A stretch of DNA of 64,000 nucleotides from Lachnobacterium bovis (GCF_900111325.1 NZ_FOGW01000012.1:1-64000), one strand, 5' to 3'; shown: positions 44,265 to 53,388, numbered from the stretch's first letter. Numbers and translations are program-made. Notes: generated by a model not told the origin, from the sequence alone.

Positions 44265-45266
44265 ATGGTTACAATCAAAGAAATAGCTGAGAAACTAGGT
44301 GTTTCAATCAGTACAGTTTCAAAAGGCTTAAACGGTGCGAGTGATATTAGCGATGAGTTAAAACAAATCGTCCTTGATACCGCCGTTGAAATGGGATATT
44401 CAACAAAACGTTCTCGAAATGAAAAATACAGAAAACTTGCGATTTTCGTTGAAAACATGGAATACTCTAACATGGATGATTTCGGTTATGATATTGTCCT
44501 TGGTTTCAAACAAAACGCATTTCGACACAAATTTGAAGTTGAAATTATACCCGTGACTCCAAGCTTACAAGAACAAGAAAGATATGATACTTATCTTTTA
44601 AAACATCAATATTGTGGTGCTTTTCTCGTTGGTTTTGCCCTTCATGATGAATGGATGAAACAACTTGAAACCACAACAATGCCTACTATATTATTAGACA
44701 ACTTCATTCCTGAAAATCCTACTGTAGGATACGTTGGTACAGACAACGCAGAAGGAATTGACATGGCAGTTAAATATTTACATAATTTAGGCCATAAAAA
44801 AATTGCATTTTTAAATGGATCTCTTCATTCAAAAGTATCCGAAGACAGACAAAAAGCATTCGAAAGCAGCATGCAAAAGTGTGGTCTTGTTCCGGAAAAA
44901 AATTTAATGGCTTATGGTTTTTACGTCGCTGATAGTGCTAAGTATCATGTACCTGGATTTTTATCTAATGGTGCCACCGCAATAATTTGCGGTAATGACT
45001 TAATCGCGAGTGGTGTTATTAACGAATGTAAAATTCGTGGGTTTAAAGTTCCAGACGATATAAGTGTTATTGGTTTTGATGACATTCCTATTGCATCAAC
45101 TACAGAGCCACCACTTTCTACTGTTCGTCAGGAACGTAATGAATTAGGTCGCTGTGCTTTCGTTGCACTTAATTCTTTAATTAATCACATTCCAATTAGT
45201 ATCACATTACTAAGACCGCAATTAATTATTCGCGAGTCATCTGGATGTGTACCTGTCAAAAATTAA
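44265..45266 (+). CDS. LacI-family regulator of maltose genes (MalR-like)
   Basis: The protein is 333 residues. The N-terminal HTH is VTIKEIAEKLGVSISTVSKG with the hinge following, and the sugar-binding core runs from LAIFVENMEYSNM to LIIRESSG. It is divergent from malQ-malEFG, so it should control that operon in response to maltose or maltodextrin. GGAG precedes the ATG. A metallopeptidase lipoprotein gene follows 27 bp later on the same strand and is probably cotranscribed. Confidence 0.88.
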   Translation: MVTIKEIAEKLGVSISTVSKGLNGASDISDELKQIVLDTAVEMGYSTKRSRNEKYRKLAIFVENMEYSNMDDFGYDIVLGFKQNAFRHKFEVEIIPVTPSLQEQERYDTYLLKHQYCGAFLVGFALHDEWMKQLETTTMPTILLDNFIPENPTVGYVGTDNAEGIDMAVKYLHNLGHKKIAFLNGSLHSKVSEDRQKAFESSMQKCGLVPEKNLMAYGFYVADSAKYHVPGFLSNGATAIICGNDLIASGVINECKIRGFKVPDDISVIGFDDIPIASTTEPPLSTVRQERNELGRCAFVALNSLINHIPISITLLRPQLIIRESSGCVPVKN

Positions 45267-45293
45267 ATATTTTAACTAAGGAGGTATATTATT

Positions 45294-47465
45294 ATTTCAA
45301 AAAATAAATTTATACAACTAATTTCTCCTATAGTTTTAACAATATGCATCTTACTAAATATTACAGGTTGCTCTAAAATCAATGAAATTTTTTCTTCGCA
45401 GGGCAAAACTTCTTATGATTCACCTGAATTTTGGGAAGAAACATCTGCTGATCCAAAACAAGATAATTTATTTACCTTAAAAAGTGATCTTTTCGACAAT
45501 AAGCCCTATAACAATTTAGCGAATTTTGGGGACAATATACTTTTAATTGGGGAAGCTCGTTATGATACTATCAAATCTAATTCCCCTTTGTATTCATTTG
45601 ATGTATATAATCCTTGGAAAAATGATATTGATTATTCTCTTGATGCTCAAAACCTATTGTGCACAAAATATGAATTATCAGACAATCACCTATTATGTTT
45701 TAGCCAAAAAAAGAAAACATTATCTATTTACGATGATAAGTTATCTTTGTTATACCGTCTAAAATTAAAAGAAGTAATAGGTTCAGAGGATTATGACAGT
45801 TTTACTTATTCACTTAATCTTGCCAAAGATACTTTATACGCACTTAACAAAGACGGAACTCTGTATACTATTAAACTATCAAACAAGATTAAGCACCATA
45901 CATTTTTAAGTTTTTTAGAGCAAAAAGAAAGCTTTAGCAAAGCTACCTTCAAAAAAAGCAATTTTACATTCAAGGATTGTTACATAATTGGTGAAAACAA
46001 TAATGACGACACATTTTATGTTCGTGGTGTTAACCTCCAAAACTACTGTTACTCTTATGGCGTTTTTGATAAGAAAAAAGAAGCTATTAAAAACTCATTT
46101 TTAGGTACAGCATACTATAAAGGTGATGCAACTGAAGAACATATTGTTACACAAATTGATTATAATCGCGGTTATTGGAAACTTATCAACGCCAAAAAGA
46201 ATAAAACTAGTTTTTTTAGAGCACAAGATTGTGTAAATGCAACTCCTTATGATAACAATCTTATGTTACGAAAAGATATTGGATATGATAAGTCTGTTAA
46301 GCGTCAAAATATAACTTCTGTTTTTACCGCTTATTCTTCTACCGGCAAAGTCCTTTCTTCTATACAAATAGATTTTGGCAATGCACAAAAAGGAGAGGAA
46401 AATTATTTATCCAAGGACCAAATATACTTAAAACATTGCAGTTGCTTTTTTATTCTAAAATACGATTTAAAAGGAAATCCATTTTTATATATTTGGAAAT
46501 TAAATGGATCTACTAATAAAACTAAACCTGAGAAGCCACATGATAATGATGATTCTCAGCAAGATGGTACTAAAAATAACAATGTTCAAAATAATTACAC
46601 CACAAGTGATATTAGCATTTTTGATAATTTATTAGCTTTACAAAATTCAGCCTCAAATGAGACTGGAATTATCATCGACAATATGAAAAATGATAATTCT
46701 CAAAAAATGGATTCTTATAAATCTGTTCGAGAATATGCTGATTCTTTAGAAAAAACTTATGGTGTCAAAATATATCTAGGACCTCAGGTTCCTAAGAAAA
46801 TTGATGTTTTCAATGTGAAACAAAATTTAGATACCGATGAGATAAAGGAAAGCCTTGATACGCTTAATAAAATTCTTTCCGCTTATCCAACGGATTTCTT
46901 CAAACAACTTCGTTTTTCAGATATCTATGGAATACGAATATATATAGCTAGTACGATTTCTTCAAGAAATAATGGAATGATCTCTGATCCAAGTGGTTTT
47001 GTCAATACTATCGACTCATACCTCGTTATGGTTCTAGATTCTTCCTACAGTTGGGATTGGCCTTACACAGTTAATCATGAGTTTTCTCATATGATTGATC
47101 GTAAGCTTGAATTTGAAACATCATACAATCACAAACTATCTTACAGTGAAGATAATTGGAATAAGAACAATCCGGCTGGTTTTGAATATCTACAGACTTA
47201 TGATAATTACAGCAATAGTAAAGGATATTCAAAATTTCCAAAATATTTCATAGACAGTTACGGAACCACTTTTGCAACTGAAGATCGAGCAGAGATATTC
47301 GGAAATGCAATGTCTTATTATTTAAATGGTGATAACAAGCGTTTCTTTCTTCCAGATAGCCCTATAAGAAATAAGCATGCATATTATTGCAAATGCATTA
47401 GAGAAGGCTTTAATTCATCGAAATGGGACAGTATAATGCCTTGGGAACGCTGTATAAACGAATAA
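45294..47465 (+). CDS. Lipoprotein with C-terminal HExxH zinc metallopeptidase domain, probable ATT start
   Basis: The reading frame has no ATG, GTG or TTG until 45588, yet before that it encodes a full lipoprotein signal (ISPIVLTICILLNITGC) with lipobox ITGC. AAGGAGG (45278-45284) stands 6-9 bases before in-frame ATT codons at 45291 and 45294, so translation most likely begins at ATT. From 45294 the protein is 723 residues. The first 300 are beta-rich, perhaps a propeller. A low-complexity linker leads to a metallopeptidase domain with HEFSH (595-599) and a likely third ligand in RAEIFGNAM (Glu near 667). It would act outside the cell; the substrate is unknown. Confidence 0.75.
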   Translation: MSKNKFIQLISPIVLTICILLNITGCSKINEIFSSQGKTSYDSPEFWEETSADPKQDNLFTLKSDLFDNKPYNNLANFGDNILLIGEARYDTIKSNSPLYSFDVYNPWKNDIDYSLDAQNLLCTKYELSDNHLLCFSQKKKTLSIYDDKLSLLYRLKLKEVIGSEDYDSFTYSLNLAKDTLYALNKDGTLYTIKLSNKIKHHTFLSFLEQKESFSKATFKKSNFTFKDCYIIGENNNDDTFYVRGVNLQNYCYSYGVFDKKKEAIKNSFLGTAYYKGDATEEHIVTQIDYNRGYWKLINAKKNKTSFFRAQDCVNATPYDNNLMLRKDIGYDKSVKRQNITSVFTAYSSTGKVLSSIQIDFGNAQKGEENYLSKDQIYLKHCSCFFILKYDLKGNPFLYIWKLNGSTNKTKPEKPHDNDDSQQDGTKNNNVQNNYTTSDISIFDNLLALQNSASNETGIIIDNMKNDNSQKMDSYKSVREYADSLEKTYGVKIYLGPQVPKKIDVFNVKQNLDTDEIKESLDTLNKILSAYPTDFFKQLRFSDIYGIRIYIASTISSRNNGMISDPSGFVNTIDSYLVMVLDSSYSWDWPYTVNHEFSHMIDRKLEFETSYNHKLSYSEDNWNKNNPAGFEYLQTYDNYSNSKGYSKFPKYFIDSYGTTFATEDRAEIFGNAMSYYLNGDNKRFFLPDSPIRNKHAYYCKCIREGFNSSKWDSIMPWERCINE

Positions 47466-47486
47466 TTACAACTAAGGATATATACC

Positions 47487-47538
47487 AAAAAACTCAAGCC
47501 CTATTAGAAATTATTTTTTCTTAGGACTTGAGTTTTTT
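47487..47538 (+). terminator. Terminator after the metallopeptidase gene
   Basis: AAAAAACTCAAG (47487-47498) pairs with CTTGAGTTTTTT (47527-47538). Confidence 0.85.
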
Positions 47539-47555
47539 CTTTACTATTTAAGAAT

Positions 47556-47587
47556 AAAAAAAATCCATAATCTTACGATTATGGATT
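47556..47587 (-). terminator. Terminator of the tRNA pair
   Basis: AATCCATAATC and GATTATGGATT form an 11-bp stem with a 4-nt loop, running on the minus strand into eight T. Confidence 0.9.
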
Positions 47588-47593
47588 AATTCA

Positions 47594-47677
47594 TGCCGGC
47601 GACCGGAATCGAACCGGTACTGTGTCGCCACAACAGGATTTTAAGTCCTGCGCGTCTGCCAGTTCCGCCACGCCGGC
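47594..47677 (-). tRNA. tRNA-Leu (TAA)
   Basis: The 84-nt class II tRNA has acceptor stem GCCGGCG/CGCCGGC, an anticodon loop reading CTTAAAA with anticodon TAA, a variable arm, and GGTTCGATTCC in the T arm. CCA is not encoded. Confidence 0.95.
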
Positions 47678-47716
47678 ACGGTATTTATATTTAACAAGAG
47701 AAGTTTGATAAAACAA

Positions 47717-47798
47717 TGGGCAGTGGTGGATTCGAACCACCGAAGCAATTTGCAGCAGATTTACAGTCTGTCCCCTTTGGCCACTCGGGAAACTGCCC
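47717..47798 (-). tRNA. tRNA-Tyr (GTA)
   Basis: The 82-nt class II tRNA has acceptor stem GGGCAGT/ACTGCCC, anticodon GTA in CTGTAAA, a variable arm and GGTTCGAATCC in the T arm. It precedes tRNA-Leu on the minus strand by 39 bp and shares its terminator. CCA is not encoded. Confidence 0.95.
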
Positions 47799-48010
47799 AT
47801 TTGGTCATCAAGATTTCTCCTGACAAGATAGAAGTATATCACCTTTAGATATAAAATGCAAGTACTTTTTTTATTTTTTTTATATTTTTTTTAATTTTTT
47901 TATTTTTCAAAGTCTGTAGGCCTGTTTTCGACTATTATCAATCTTATAACTAATGGGATTTGCTCATAATATCCAGATTAACTATTACAATCCTCTTTTA
48001 TTTTATTATA

Positions 48011-48103
48011 AAAAAAAGACAGCTTACGCTGCCTTTTAGGAGAAGGTATTTTTACTATGGGGTATAGCAAAAACTATATATAATGTATTGGGGGGTTTTT
48101 ACA
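48011..48103 (-). ncRNA. Candidate small RNA with C-rich segments
   Basis: On the minus strand TTGACA (48135-48140) and an extended -10 TGGTATTAT (TATTAT at 48110-48115) would start a transcript near 48103. It ends in a clean terminator (GGCAGC/GCTGTC, loop GTAA, then eight T; 48011-48037). The roughly 90-nt RNA has CCCCCC, ACCCCA and CCTTCTCCT stretches that could pair with ribosome binding sites. There is no long reading frame. The -35/-10 spacing of 19 bp is wide, so the call is moderate. Confidence 0.5.
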
Positions 48104-48252
48104 GTAATTATAATACCATCTTTAATGACAAAAGTGTCAACAAATTTCCACTTATTTTTCGTCTTTTTTTGTGCATAATCACTTTTTTTTCATCATTCTT
48201 TTACAAATATAAAAAAACATACTATTTTATTCTTCTTTTTATACAATTTACA

Positions 48253-48295
48253 TAAATAAAGCCCAACTGACAAACAACACTTTGCCAATTGGGCT
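48253..48295 (-). terminator. ftsH terminator
   Basis: AGCCCAA (48260-48266) and TTGGGCT (48289-48295) are extended by imperfect inner pairs and run on the minus strand into a T-rich stretch. Confidence 0.8.
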
Positions 48296-48317
48296 CTATA
48301 TCTCATATTAATATATG

Positions 48318-50336
48318 TTAAGATCTTAGTAAATCATCAAATCCAGATACATCATAATCAGTATTATCTTTTGAAATATCATCTTTATCTGATTTATCTT
48401 TATCTGATTTATCTTTATCTACTTCTTCTTTCTTTAAATCAATCTTAAACATATCATCTGAATCTTTAAATTTCGCATCAACTACGTCATTATCAAATAA
48501 TGCTTCAAATTCTTTTCTAGAAATCTTTTCTTTTTTCAAAAGAAGTTGAGCACACTTTTCGAGAACATCCATATTCTCATTTATAATCTGAACTGCACGT
48601 TCATGAGCTTTATCAATAATAACTTTTACTTCTCTGTCAATTTCCTCTGCAACACCCTCACTATAGCCTCTAGAACGTCCAAATTCATTGCCTATGAACA
48701 CTTCTTCGTCATCATTGTCATAACAAACTAGTCCTAATTTATCAGACATACCAAAGCGTTTAATCATAGCTTTAGCCATTCGTGTGGCTTGTTTAATATC
48801 CTGAGAAGCGCCAGTAGTAATATCATCAAAAATAATTTCTTCTGCAACACGTCCACCTAAATCAACGATTATCTCTTGGAACATTTTGCCTTTTGTATTA
48901 AACATCTCATCTTTTTCAGGAAGTGGCATTGTATAGCCTGCTGCACCCTGTCCTGTTGGAATTATTGAAACCGAATAAACTGGTCCCACATCAGGAAGTA
49001 AATGAAATAAAATAGCATGTCCTGCTTCATGATAAGCTGTAATACGTTTTTCTTTTTCTGAAATAATTTTACTACGTTTTTCTTTTCCTAAGCCTACTTT
49101 AATAAAGGCTTTTTTGATATCTTCTTGCATGATAAAGGCTCTATCATATTTAGCTGCAAGAATTGCTGCCTCATTAAGCAAATTCTCTAAATCTGCTCCT
49201 GTAAAACCTGCTGTTGTCTGCGCGATTTGTTTTAAATCTACATCATCGCTCAATGGTTTATTCTTAGCGTGTACTTCAAGAATTTCTTCTCTTCCACCAA
49301 CATCTGGACTTCCTACATAAACTTTTCTATCGAAACGACCTGGTCTCATAATAGCAGGATCTAAGATATCTACACGGTTAGTTGCTGCCATAACAATTAT
49401 ACCTTCATTAACACCAAAACCATCCATCTCAACGAGCATCTGGTTAAGTGTCTGTTCTCTTTCGTCATGACCACCACCCATTCCGGCTCCACGCTTACGT
49501 GCAACCGCATCAATTTCATCAATAAAAACAATACATGGTGCATTCTTTTTAGCATCTTCAAATAAATCTCTTACTCGAGAAGCACCTACACCGACAAACA
49601 TTTCAACGAAATCTGAACCTGAAATGCTAAAAAATGGTACTCCAGCTTCTCCAGCAATGGCTTTTCCTAGTAATGTTTTACCTGTTCCAGGAGGTCCTAC
49701 TAATAGGATTCCTTTTGGAATTCTAGCACCAAGTCTTGTATATTTCTTTGGTGCCCTCAAGAAATCTACTATTTCTTCAACTTCTTCTTTTTCCTCTTTT
49801 AAACCGGCAACATCGTTAAAAGTGATATGATTATTTTCTTTTGTCGAAAGTCTTGCACGGCTTTTTCCAAAATTCATCATTCGTCCACCACTATTATTAT
49901 TTGCTGAATTACTATTTGACAACAAAACACCTACACAAATTATCAAGATGCCTACCAAAATTATTGGTAAATACTTAAATAGCATGTCTTCTTTTTTCAC
50001 ATCCGAAATATGATAGTTCTTAAAACCATACTCACTTATTATTTGCTGCTCAACATTGACATTAGAAGTATAAAGAACTCTATGCTCTCCGTTTTCAAAA
50101 GCGACTTCCACTTTTCCTGTAGGAACTTCTTCGTTTTGAACAATAGTAACCTCTTTTATAGTATTGTTTCTTGTAGCTTTGCCTTCTGTTGTATCTTTAA
50201 TCTCTTTTACAAATTCTTCTCGTGTGTAAGTGTTAGTTACAGTACTATTTGACCACCAATACCAAATTCCAAACAATACAAACAACACTAGGAAATACAC
50301 TCCAAGCCCTTGTAACCTACTCATTTTCTTATTCAA
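48318..50336 (-). CDS. ftsH: ATP-dependent zinc metalloprotease FtsH
   Basis: The 672-residue membrane protease has two membrane helices (about 10-27 and 125-142) around an extracytoplasmic domain, an AAA module with Walker A GPPGTGKT (about 215), Walker B IVFIDEIDAV and RPGRFDRKV, and the zinc site HEAGH (about 432). It degrades membrane and regulatory proteins. The C-terminus has repeated Lys-Ser-Asp-Lys-Asp units encoded by a 15-bp tandem repeat. Translation seems to start at TTG behind AGGAGGAGGGG; the next ATG is four codons on. It ends the tilS-hpt-ftsH run. Confidence 0.97.
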   Translation of the reverse strand: MNKKMSRLQGLGVYFLVLFVLFGIWYWWSNSTVTNTYTREEFVKEIKDTTEGKATRNNTIKEVTIVQNEEVPTGKVEVAFENGEHRVLYTSNVNVEQQIISEYGFKNYHISDVKKEDMLFKYLPIILVGILIICVGVLLSNSNSANNNSGGRMMNFGKSRARLSTKENNHITFNDVAGLKEEKEEVEEIVDFLRAPKKYTRLGARIPKGILLVGPPGTGKTLLGKAIAGEAGVPFFSISGSDFVEMFVGVGASRVRDLFEDAKKNAPCIVFIDEIDAVARKRGAGMGGGHDEREQTLNQMLVEMDGFGVNEGIIVMAATNRVDILDPAIMRPGRFDRKVYVGSPDVGGREEILEVHAKNKPLSDDVDLKQIAQTTAGFTGADLENLLNEAAILAAKYDRAFIMQEDIKKAFIKVGLGKEKRSKIISEKEKRITAYHEAGHAILFHLLPDVGPVYSVSIIPTGQGAAGYTMPLPEKDEMFNTKGKMFQEIIVDLGGRVAEEIIFDDITTGASQDIKQATRMAKAMIKRFGMSDKLGLVCYDNDDEEVFIGNEFGRSRGYSEGVAEEIDREVKVIIDKAHERAVQIINENMDVLEKCAQLLLKKEKISRKEFEALFDNDVVDAKFKDSDDMFKIDLKKEEVDKDKSDKDKSDKDDISKDNTDYDVSGFDDLLRS

Positions 50337-50369
50337 CTTACCCCTCCTCCTTTACATTTATGGTTAAAA

Positions 50370-50909
50370 TTAGTCTATATCTTCAATAAAACCAATATAT
50401 GGTAAATTACGATATCTCTGATCAAAATCAAGACCATATCCTACCACAAACTTATCTGGAATAACAAATCCTGTATAATCTACATTTACATCATCAACAA
50501 CACGTCTTTCTGGTTTGTCTAATAATGTGCAAAGTGTTAATGACTTTGGATTTCTACTCTCAAATAATTTTAATAAACGACTTAATGTATTACCTGAATC
50601 TATAATATCCTCAACAATAATTACATTTTCACCTTCAACTGATTCTTCTAAATCTTTCTTTACATTTATAACACCTGAAGATTTTGTTGCAGCTCCATAA
50701 CTAGAAACTGTCATAAAATCAATAGTCATTGGTAATTCAATTCTTTTTGCCAATTCTGTTGTAAAGAAAATAGAACCCTTCAAAATGCATACTAAATATA
50801 CTGATTCACCTTTAAATTTCTCTGTGATTTCTGCTCCTATTTCAGCAATTCTTTTGTTTAATTGCTCTTCTGTTAAATAAACTGAAATATTGTGTTTAGT
50901 TGTATCCAT
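50370..50909 (-). CDS. hpt: Hypoxanthine phosphoribosyltransferase
   Basis: The 179-residue purine salvage enzyme makes IMP or GMP from hypoxanthine or guanine and PRPP. The PRPP motif is VIIVEDIIDSGNTL, the flexible loop is MTVSSYGAATKSSG, and KPERRVVDDVNVDYTG and DKFVVGYGLDFDQRYRNLPYIG complete the family pattern. It lies three bases after tilS, the usual order tilS-hpt-ftsH. GGAGG precedes the ATG. Confidence 0.97.
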   Translation of the reverse strand: MDTTKHNISVYLTEEQLNKRIAEIGAEITEKFKGESVYLVCILKGSIFFTTELAKRIELPMTIDFMTVSSYGAATKSSGVINVKKDLEESVEGENVIIVEDIIDSGNTLSRLLKLFESRNPKSLTLCTLLDKPERRVVDDVNVDYTGFVIPDKFVVGYGLDFDQRYRNLPYIGFIEDID

Positions 50910-50912
50910 TTT

Positions 50913-52439
50913 TTACTTTCCTCCGTTATATTGAATTTCAATAATACTTTCTGTCTTATCAGAAATTCTATATGAATATCCAATTCTCATTCCTACAATC
51001 CATATTATTTCTGAATCTTGTGTCAACAATGGAATGTGGTCTCTTTCACTAGCTAATACTTTTTCGTCAATAAAATATGATTTTAATTTCTTATGATGTC
51101 CATCTGAATCGCTAACAAAAAAATCGCCACTTTGTCTATTGCGAATTTGAAAGCCTTTTTTTATCTTATCATAATCTAAGTATTTAGTATACTTTTTTTT
51201 ATTAAGATCACTGGAATTAACAGATGTATGAATTAAACGAAGCTTAAAATGACTTTTAGTACCATCATTCATAGAAATAATAAGTTCTTCTCCATCTTCT
51301 AACTCCTCAAGCTTTTTCAAAAAATCAGATTCTACATTTACATATTTCCTTATGCTTTTATAATCGACATTTTCACTGATTTCTTTCACATCATTTTTCA
51401 AAAAAACCTGTATCGTATCATAGTTTCTCATTGCTTGCAAATTATATGGCAACAAAATCTTGCGTCCCGACTGCTTATTAATCAAGTCATACACCGCTAA
51501 AACATGCTTATTTGTTATATCTTTTTTCTTTTTAGCACAAGAAATTATTACATTTCTAATTACTTCTTTTGCAATAGCAATATCACACTTTGACAACTTA
51601 TTAATTTCAATGTTATAAACTTCTATTCCTTGATTAAGTTGATTTACAGAAACAATTTCCTTGTAATATTTGTCTACTTCATTTCTAAAATAATTACGAA
51701 TTTCACGTAACTTATTAGCTGTTTCATTTATATGTAAAACTGCCTGTGAATTAATTTGGTTCAACTGGGGCAATATATTTTTTCTAATTCTATTTCTATC
51801 GTACTGAATATCACTATTCGTACAATCTATGCAAAAATCTTGATCATTTTTTTGCAAAAAATCCTCTATTTCGCCCCTACTTACGTTGAGCAATGGTCTA
51901 ATATAATATATTTTATCTCCTATGTTTCGTATTGGTTCTATTCCACACACACCATCTATTCCAGTTCCTCTAGCCAACTGAAATAAAATAGTCTCCGCAT
52001 TATCTTCTAAATGATGTGCAATCGCAATTTTAATTGTGGGACTTTTCTCTTTAGAATTATCGTGTAAAGAATCATGTTCTTTTGAAGCCGCTTTAGCAAC
52101 TTTATGAAATTGTTCATATCTTAAAATTCTTGCTGCTTCTTCCTCTCCTAAGCCATGACTCTTTGCATAATTAATAACATCAACACGAAAAACATGACAG
52201 GGAACTTCTAGATTTTCACATAAGTTTTCCACAAATTTTGCATCCGCTAGACTTTGTTCTCCACGAATACCATGTTCGACGTGGACAACTTCTAATGAAA
52301 ATCTGAATACTTCTTTTAATTCTCTTAACGTTAACAACAACGCCACTGAATCGGCACCGCCAGAAACAGCCGCAATTACTCTGTCATTTTTTTGTATTAA
52401 TTTATTTTTGATGATAAAATCTTTTATTTTATTAATCAT
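50913..52439 (-). CDS. tilS: tRNA(Ile)-lysidine synthetase
   Basis: The 508-residue enzyme adds lysine to C34 of the tRNA-Ile that reads AUA. The PP-loop is AAVSGGADSVALL (24-36), with VEHGIRGEQSLAD and AHHLEDNAETILFQLARGTG following, and a C-terminal domain with FQIRNRQSGDFF. It overlaps no neighbour but lies 5 bp after divIC. The nearest Shine-Dalgarno-like run (AGGAAG) is far from the ATG, which suggests coupling to divIC. Confidence 0.95.
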   Translation of the reverse strand: MINKIKDFIIKNKLIQKNDRVIAAVSGGADSVALLLTLRELKEVFRFSLEVVHVEHGIRGEQSLADAKFVENLCENLEVPCHVFRVDVINYAKSHGLGEEEAARILRYEQFHKVAKAASKEHDSLHDNSKEKSPTIKIAIAHHLEDNAETILFQLARGTGIDGVCGIEPIRNIGDKIYYIRPLLNVSRGEIEDFLQKNDQDFCIDCTNSDIQYDRNRIRKNILPQLNQINSQAVLHINETANKLREIRNYFRNEVDKYYKEIVSVNQLNQGIEVYNIEINKLSKCDIAIAKEVIRNVIISCAKKKKDITNKHVLAVYDLINKQSGRKILLPYNLQAMRNYDTIQVFLKNDVKEISENVDYKSIRKYVNVESDFLKKLEELEDGEELIISMNDGTKSHFKLRLIHTSVNSSDLNKKKYTKYLDYDKIKKGFQIRNRQSGDFFVSDSDGHHKKLKSYFIDEKVLASERDHIPLLTQDSEIIWIVGMRIGYSYRISDKTESIIEIQYNGGK

Positions 52440-52444
52440 AAAAA

Positions 52445-52741
52445 TTATTTGCTTTCTTCCTTAAAAATAATTTCATTATCGTTAGCTAATCCAAGTTTAG
52501 ATTTTGCTGTGTTTTCTATGTACTCATTAGACTTAGTATATTCATCATACTTTTTAATTTGCTTTGTTCTTTGTTTTTCTTCTTTTATTTTCTTTTTTAA
52601 ATTTTCTTGTTCTTGAACGTACTCTTTATTTTGTTTTTTTGCAGAGTAAATATTATATGACATAGCTCCTACAAAAAAAACTGCAATAATACCTGCAATA
52701 AAAAATATTTTAATATTTCTCACTCTTCGTCTAATTTTCAT
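52445..52741 (-). CDS. divIC: Septum formation initiator family protein (DivIC/FtsB-like)
   Basis: The 98-residue bitopic protein has a basic cytosolic start, one membrane helix (about 12-30, IFFIAGIIAVFFVGAMSYNI), a coiled coil (about 38-65) and the short C-terminal segment EYIENTAKSKLGLANDNEIIF typical of DivIC/FtsL/FtsB. It acts in the divisome. It lies 10 bp after rqcP. In spore formers spoIIE follows here; in this genome tilS follows at once. Confidence 0.88.
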   Translation of the reverse strand: MKIRRRVRNIKIFFIAGIIAVFFVGAMSYNIYSAKKQNKEYVQEQENLKKKIKEEKQRTKQIKKYDEYTKSNEYIENTAKSKLGLANDNEIIFKEESK

Positions 52742-52751
52742 ATTTTACCCC

Positions 52752-52991
52752 TTATACGTATTCAAACAAATCCTTTGCCTGTTCTTTTTTGGTTGTATCT
52801 TGAATATCTAGTACCCTTACCTTAACTGTTTTTTGTCCAAATGCAATTTCAATGATGTCACCAACTTTAACCTTAACTGACGCTTTCGCTGCTTTTCCAT
52901 TAACCATAACTCTACCAGCATCGCATGCTTCGTTTGCTACCGTACGTCTTTTGATTAAACGTGACACTTTTAAAAATTTATCTAATCTCAT
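52752..52991 (-). CDS. rqcP: S4-domain RNA-binding protein RqcP (YabO)
   Basis: The 79-residue protein is nearly all S4 domain: MRLDKFLKVSRLIKRRTVANE then GRVMVNGKAAKASVKVKVGD. RqcP works with RqcH in ribosome-associated quality control, binding 50S subunits with peptidyl-tRNA during alanine tailing. The gene lies between hup and divIC. yabP and yabQ, which usually follow in spore formers, are absent. AAGGAGA precedes the ATG. Confidence 0.93.
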   Translation of the reverse strand: MRLDKFLKVSRLIKRRTVANEACDAGRVMVNGKAAKASVKVKVGDIIEIAFGQKTVKVRVLDIQDTTKKEQAKDLFEYV

Positions 52992-53051
52992 TTATCTTCT
53001 CCTTAAGTATAACACTTTTTATAATTTATTCTCAAACAATTTCGTATATAG

Positions 53052-53082
53052 AAAAAAGTGGAACGCATTCTTTGCGTTCCAC
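53052..53082 (-). terminator. hup terminator
   Basis: GTGGAACGCA (53058-53067) and TGCGTTCCAC (53073-53082) form a 10-bp stem with a 5-nt loop and then six T on the minus strand. Genes from rqcP on need readthrough or a promoter after it. Confidence 0.9.
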
Positions 53083-53112
53083 GATATTTCTATAATTTTA
53101 ACACTCAAACAA

Positions 53113-53388
53113 TTAGTTGTTAACTTGCTCTTTTAAACTTTTACCTGGTTTAAATTTAGGTGCTTTTGATGCTGGAATTTGCATCTCTTCTTTAGTCTGT
53201 GGGTTTCTACCGATTCTTGCAGCTCTTTCAACTACTTCAAATGTTCCAAAACCAACTAATTGAATTTTCTCACCTTTCTGTAATTCTTCAACTACAACTT
53301 CCTGAAATGCTCTTAAAGCGTTTTCAGCGTCTTTTTTAGACATCATAGCTTTATCAGCCATAGCTGCAACTAACTCTGTTCTGTTCAT
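53113..53388 (-). CDS. hup: HU-family DNA-binding protein
   Basis: The 91-residue nucleoid protein begins MNRTELVAAMADKAMMSKKD and carries the IHF/HU signature GFGTFEVVERAARIGRNPQT and PASKAPKFKPGKSL. It bends and coats DNA as a dimer. AGAGGAGG precedes the ATG. It has a strong promoter (53454-53482) and its own terminator, fitting high expression. Confidence 0.97.
   Translation of the reverse strand: MNRTELVAAMADKAMMSKKDAENALRAFQEVVVEELQKGEKIQLVGFGTFEVVERAARIGRNPQTKEEMQIPASKAPKFKPGKSLKEQVNN

Larger units (their letters stand above)
47799..48317. other. 519-bp gap between tRNA-Tyr and ftsH
   Basis: The gap holds the ftsH terminator (48253-48295) and a candidate small RNA (48011-48103). The stretch near the tRNA is a long T-rich tract. 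No protein gene of credible length is present. Confidence 0.7.

Noticed and set aside
45588..47465. Metallopeptidase gene starting at TTG 45588, or a broken gene
   Set aside because: The frame is open 294 bases further upstream to a strong ribosome binding site and encodes a perfect lipoprotein signal there; no frameshift or stop is seen.
47591..47842. 83-residue reading frame on the minus strand
   Set aside because: It runs straight through the tRNA-Leu and tRNA-Tyr genes and is a by-product of their sequence.
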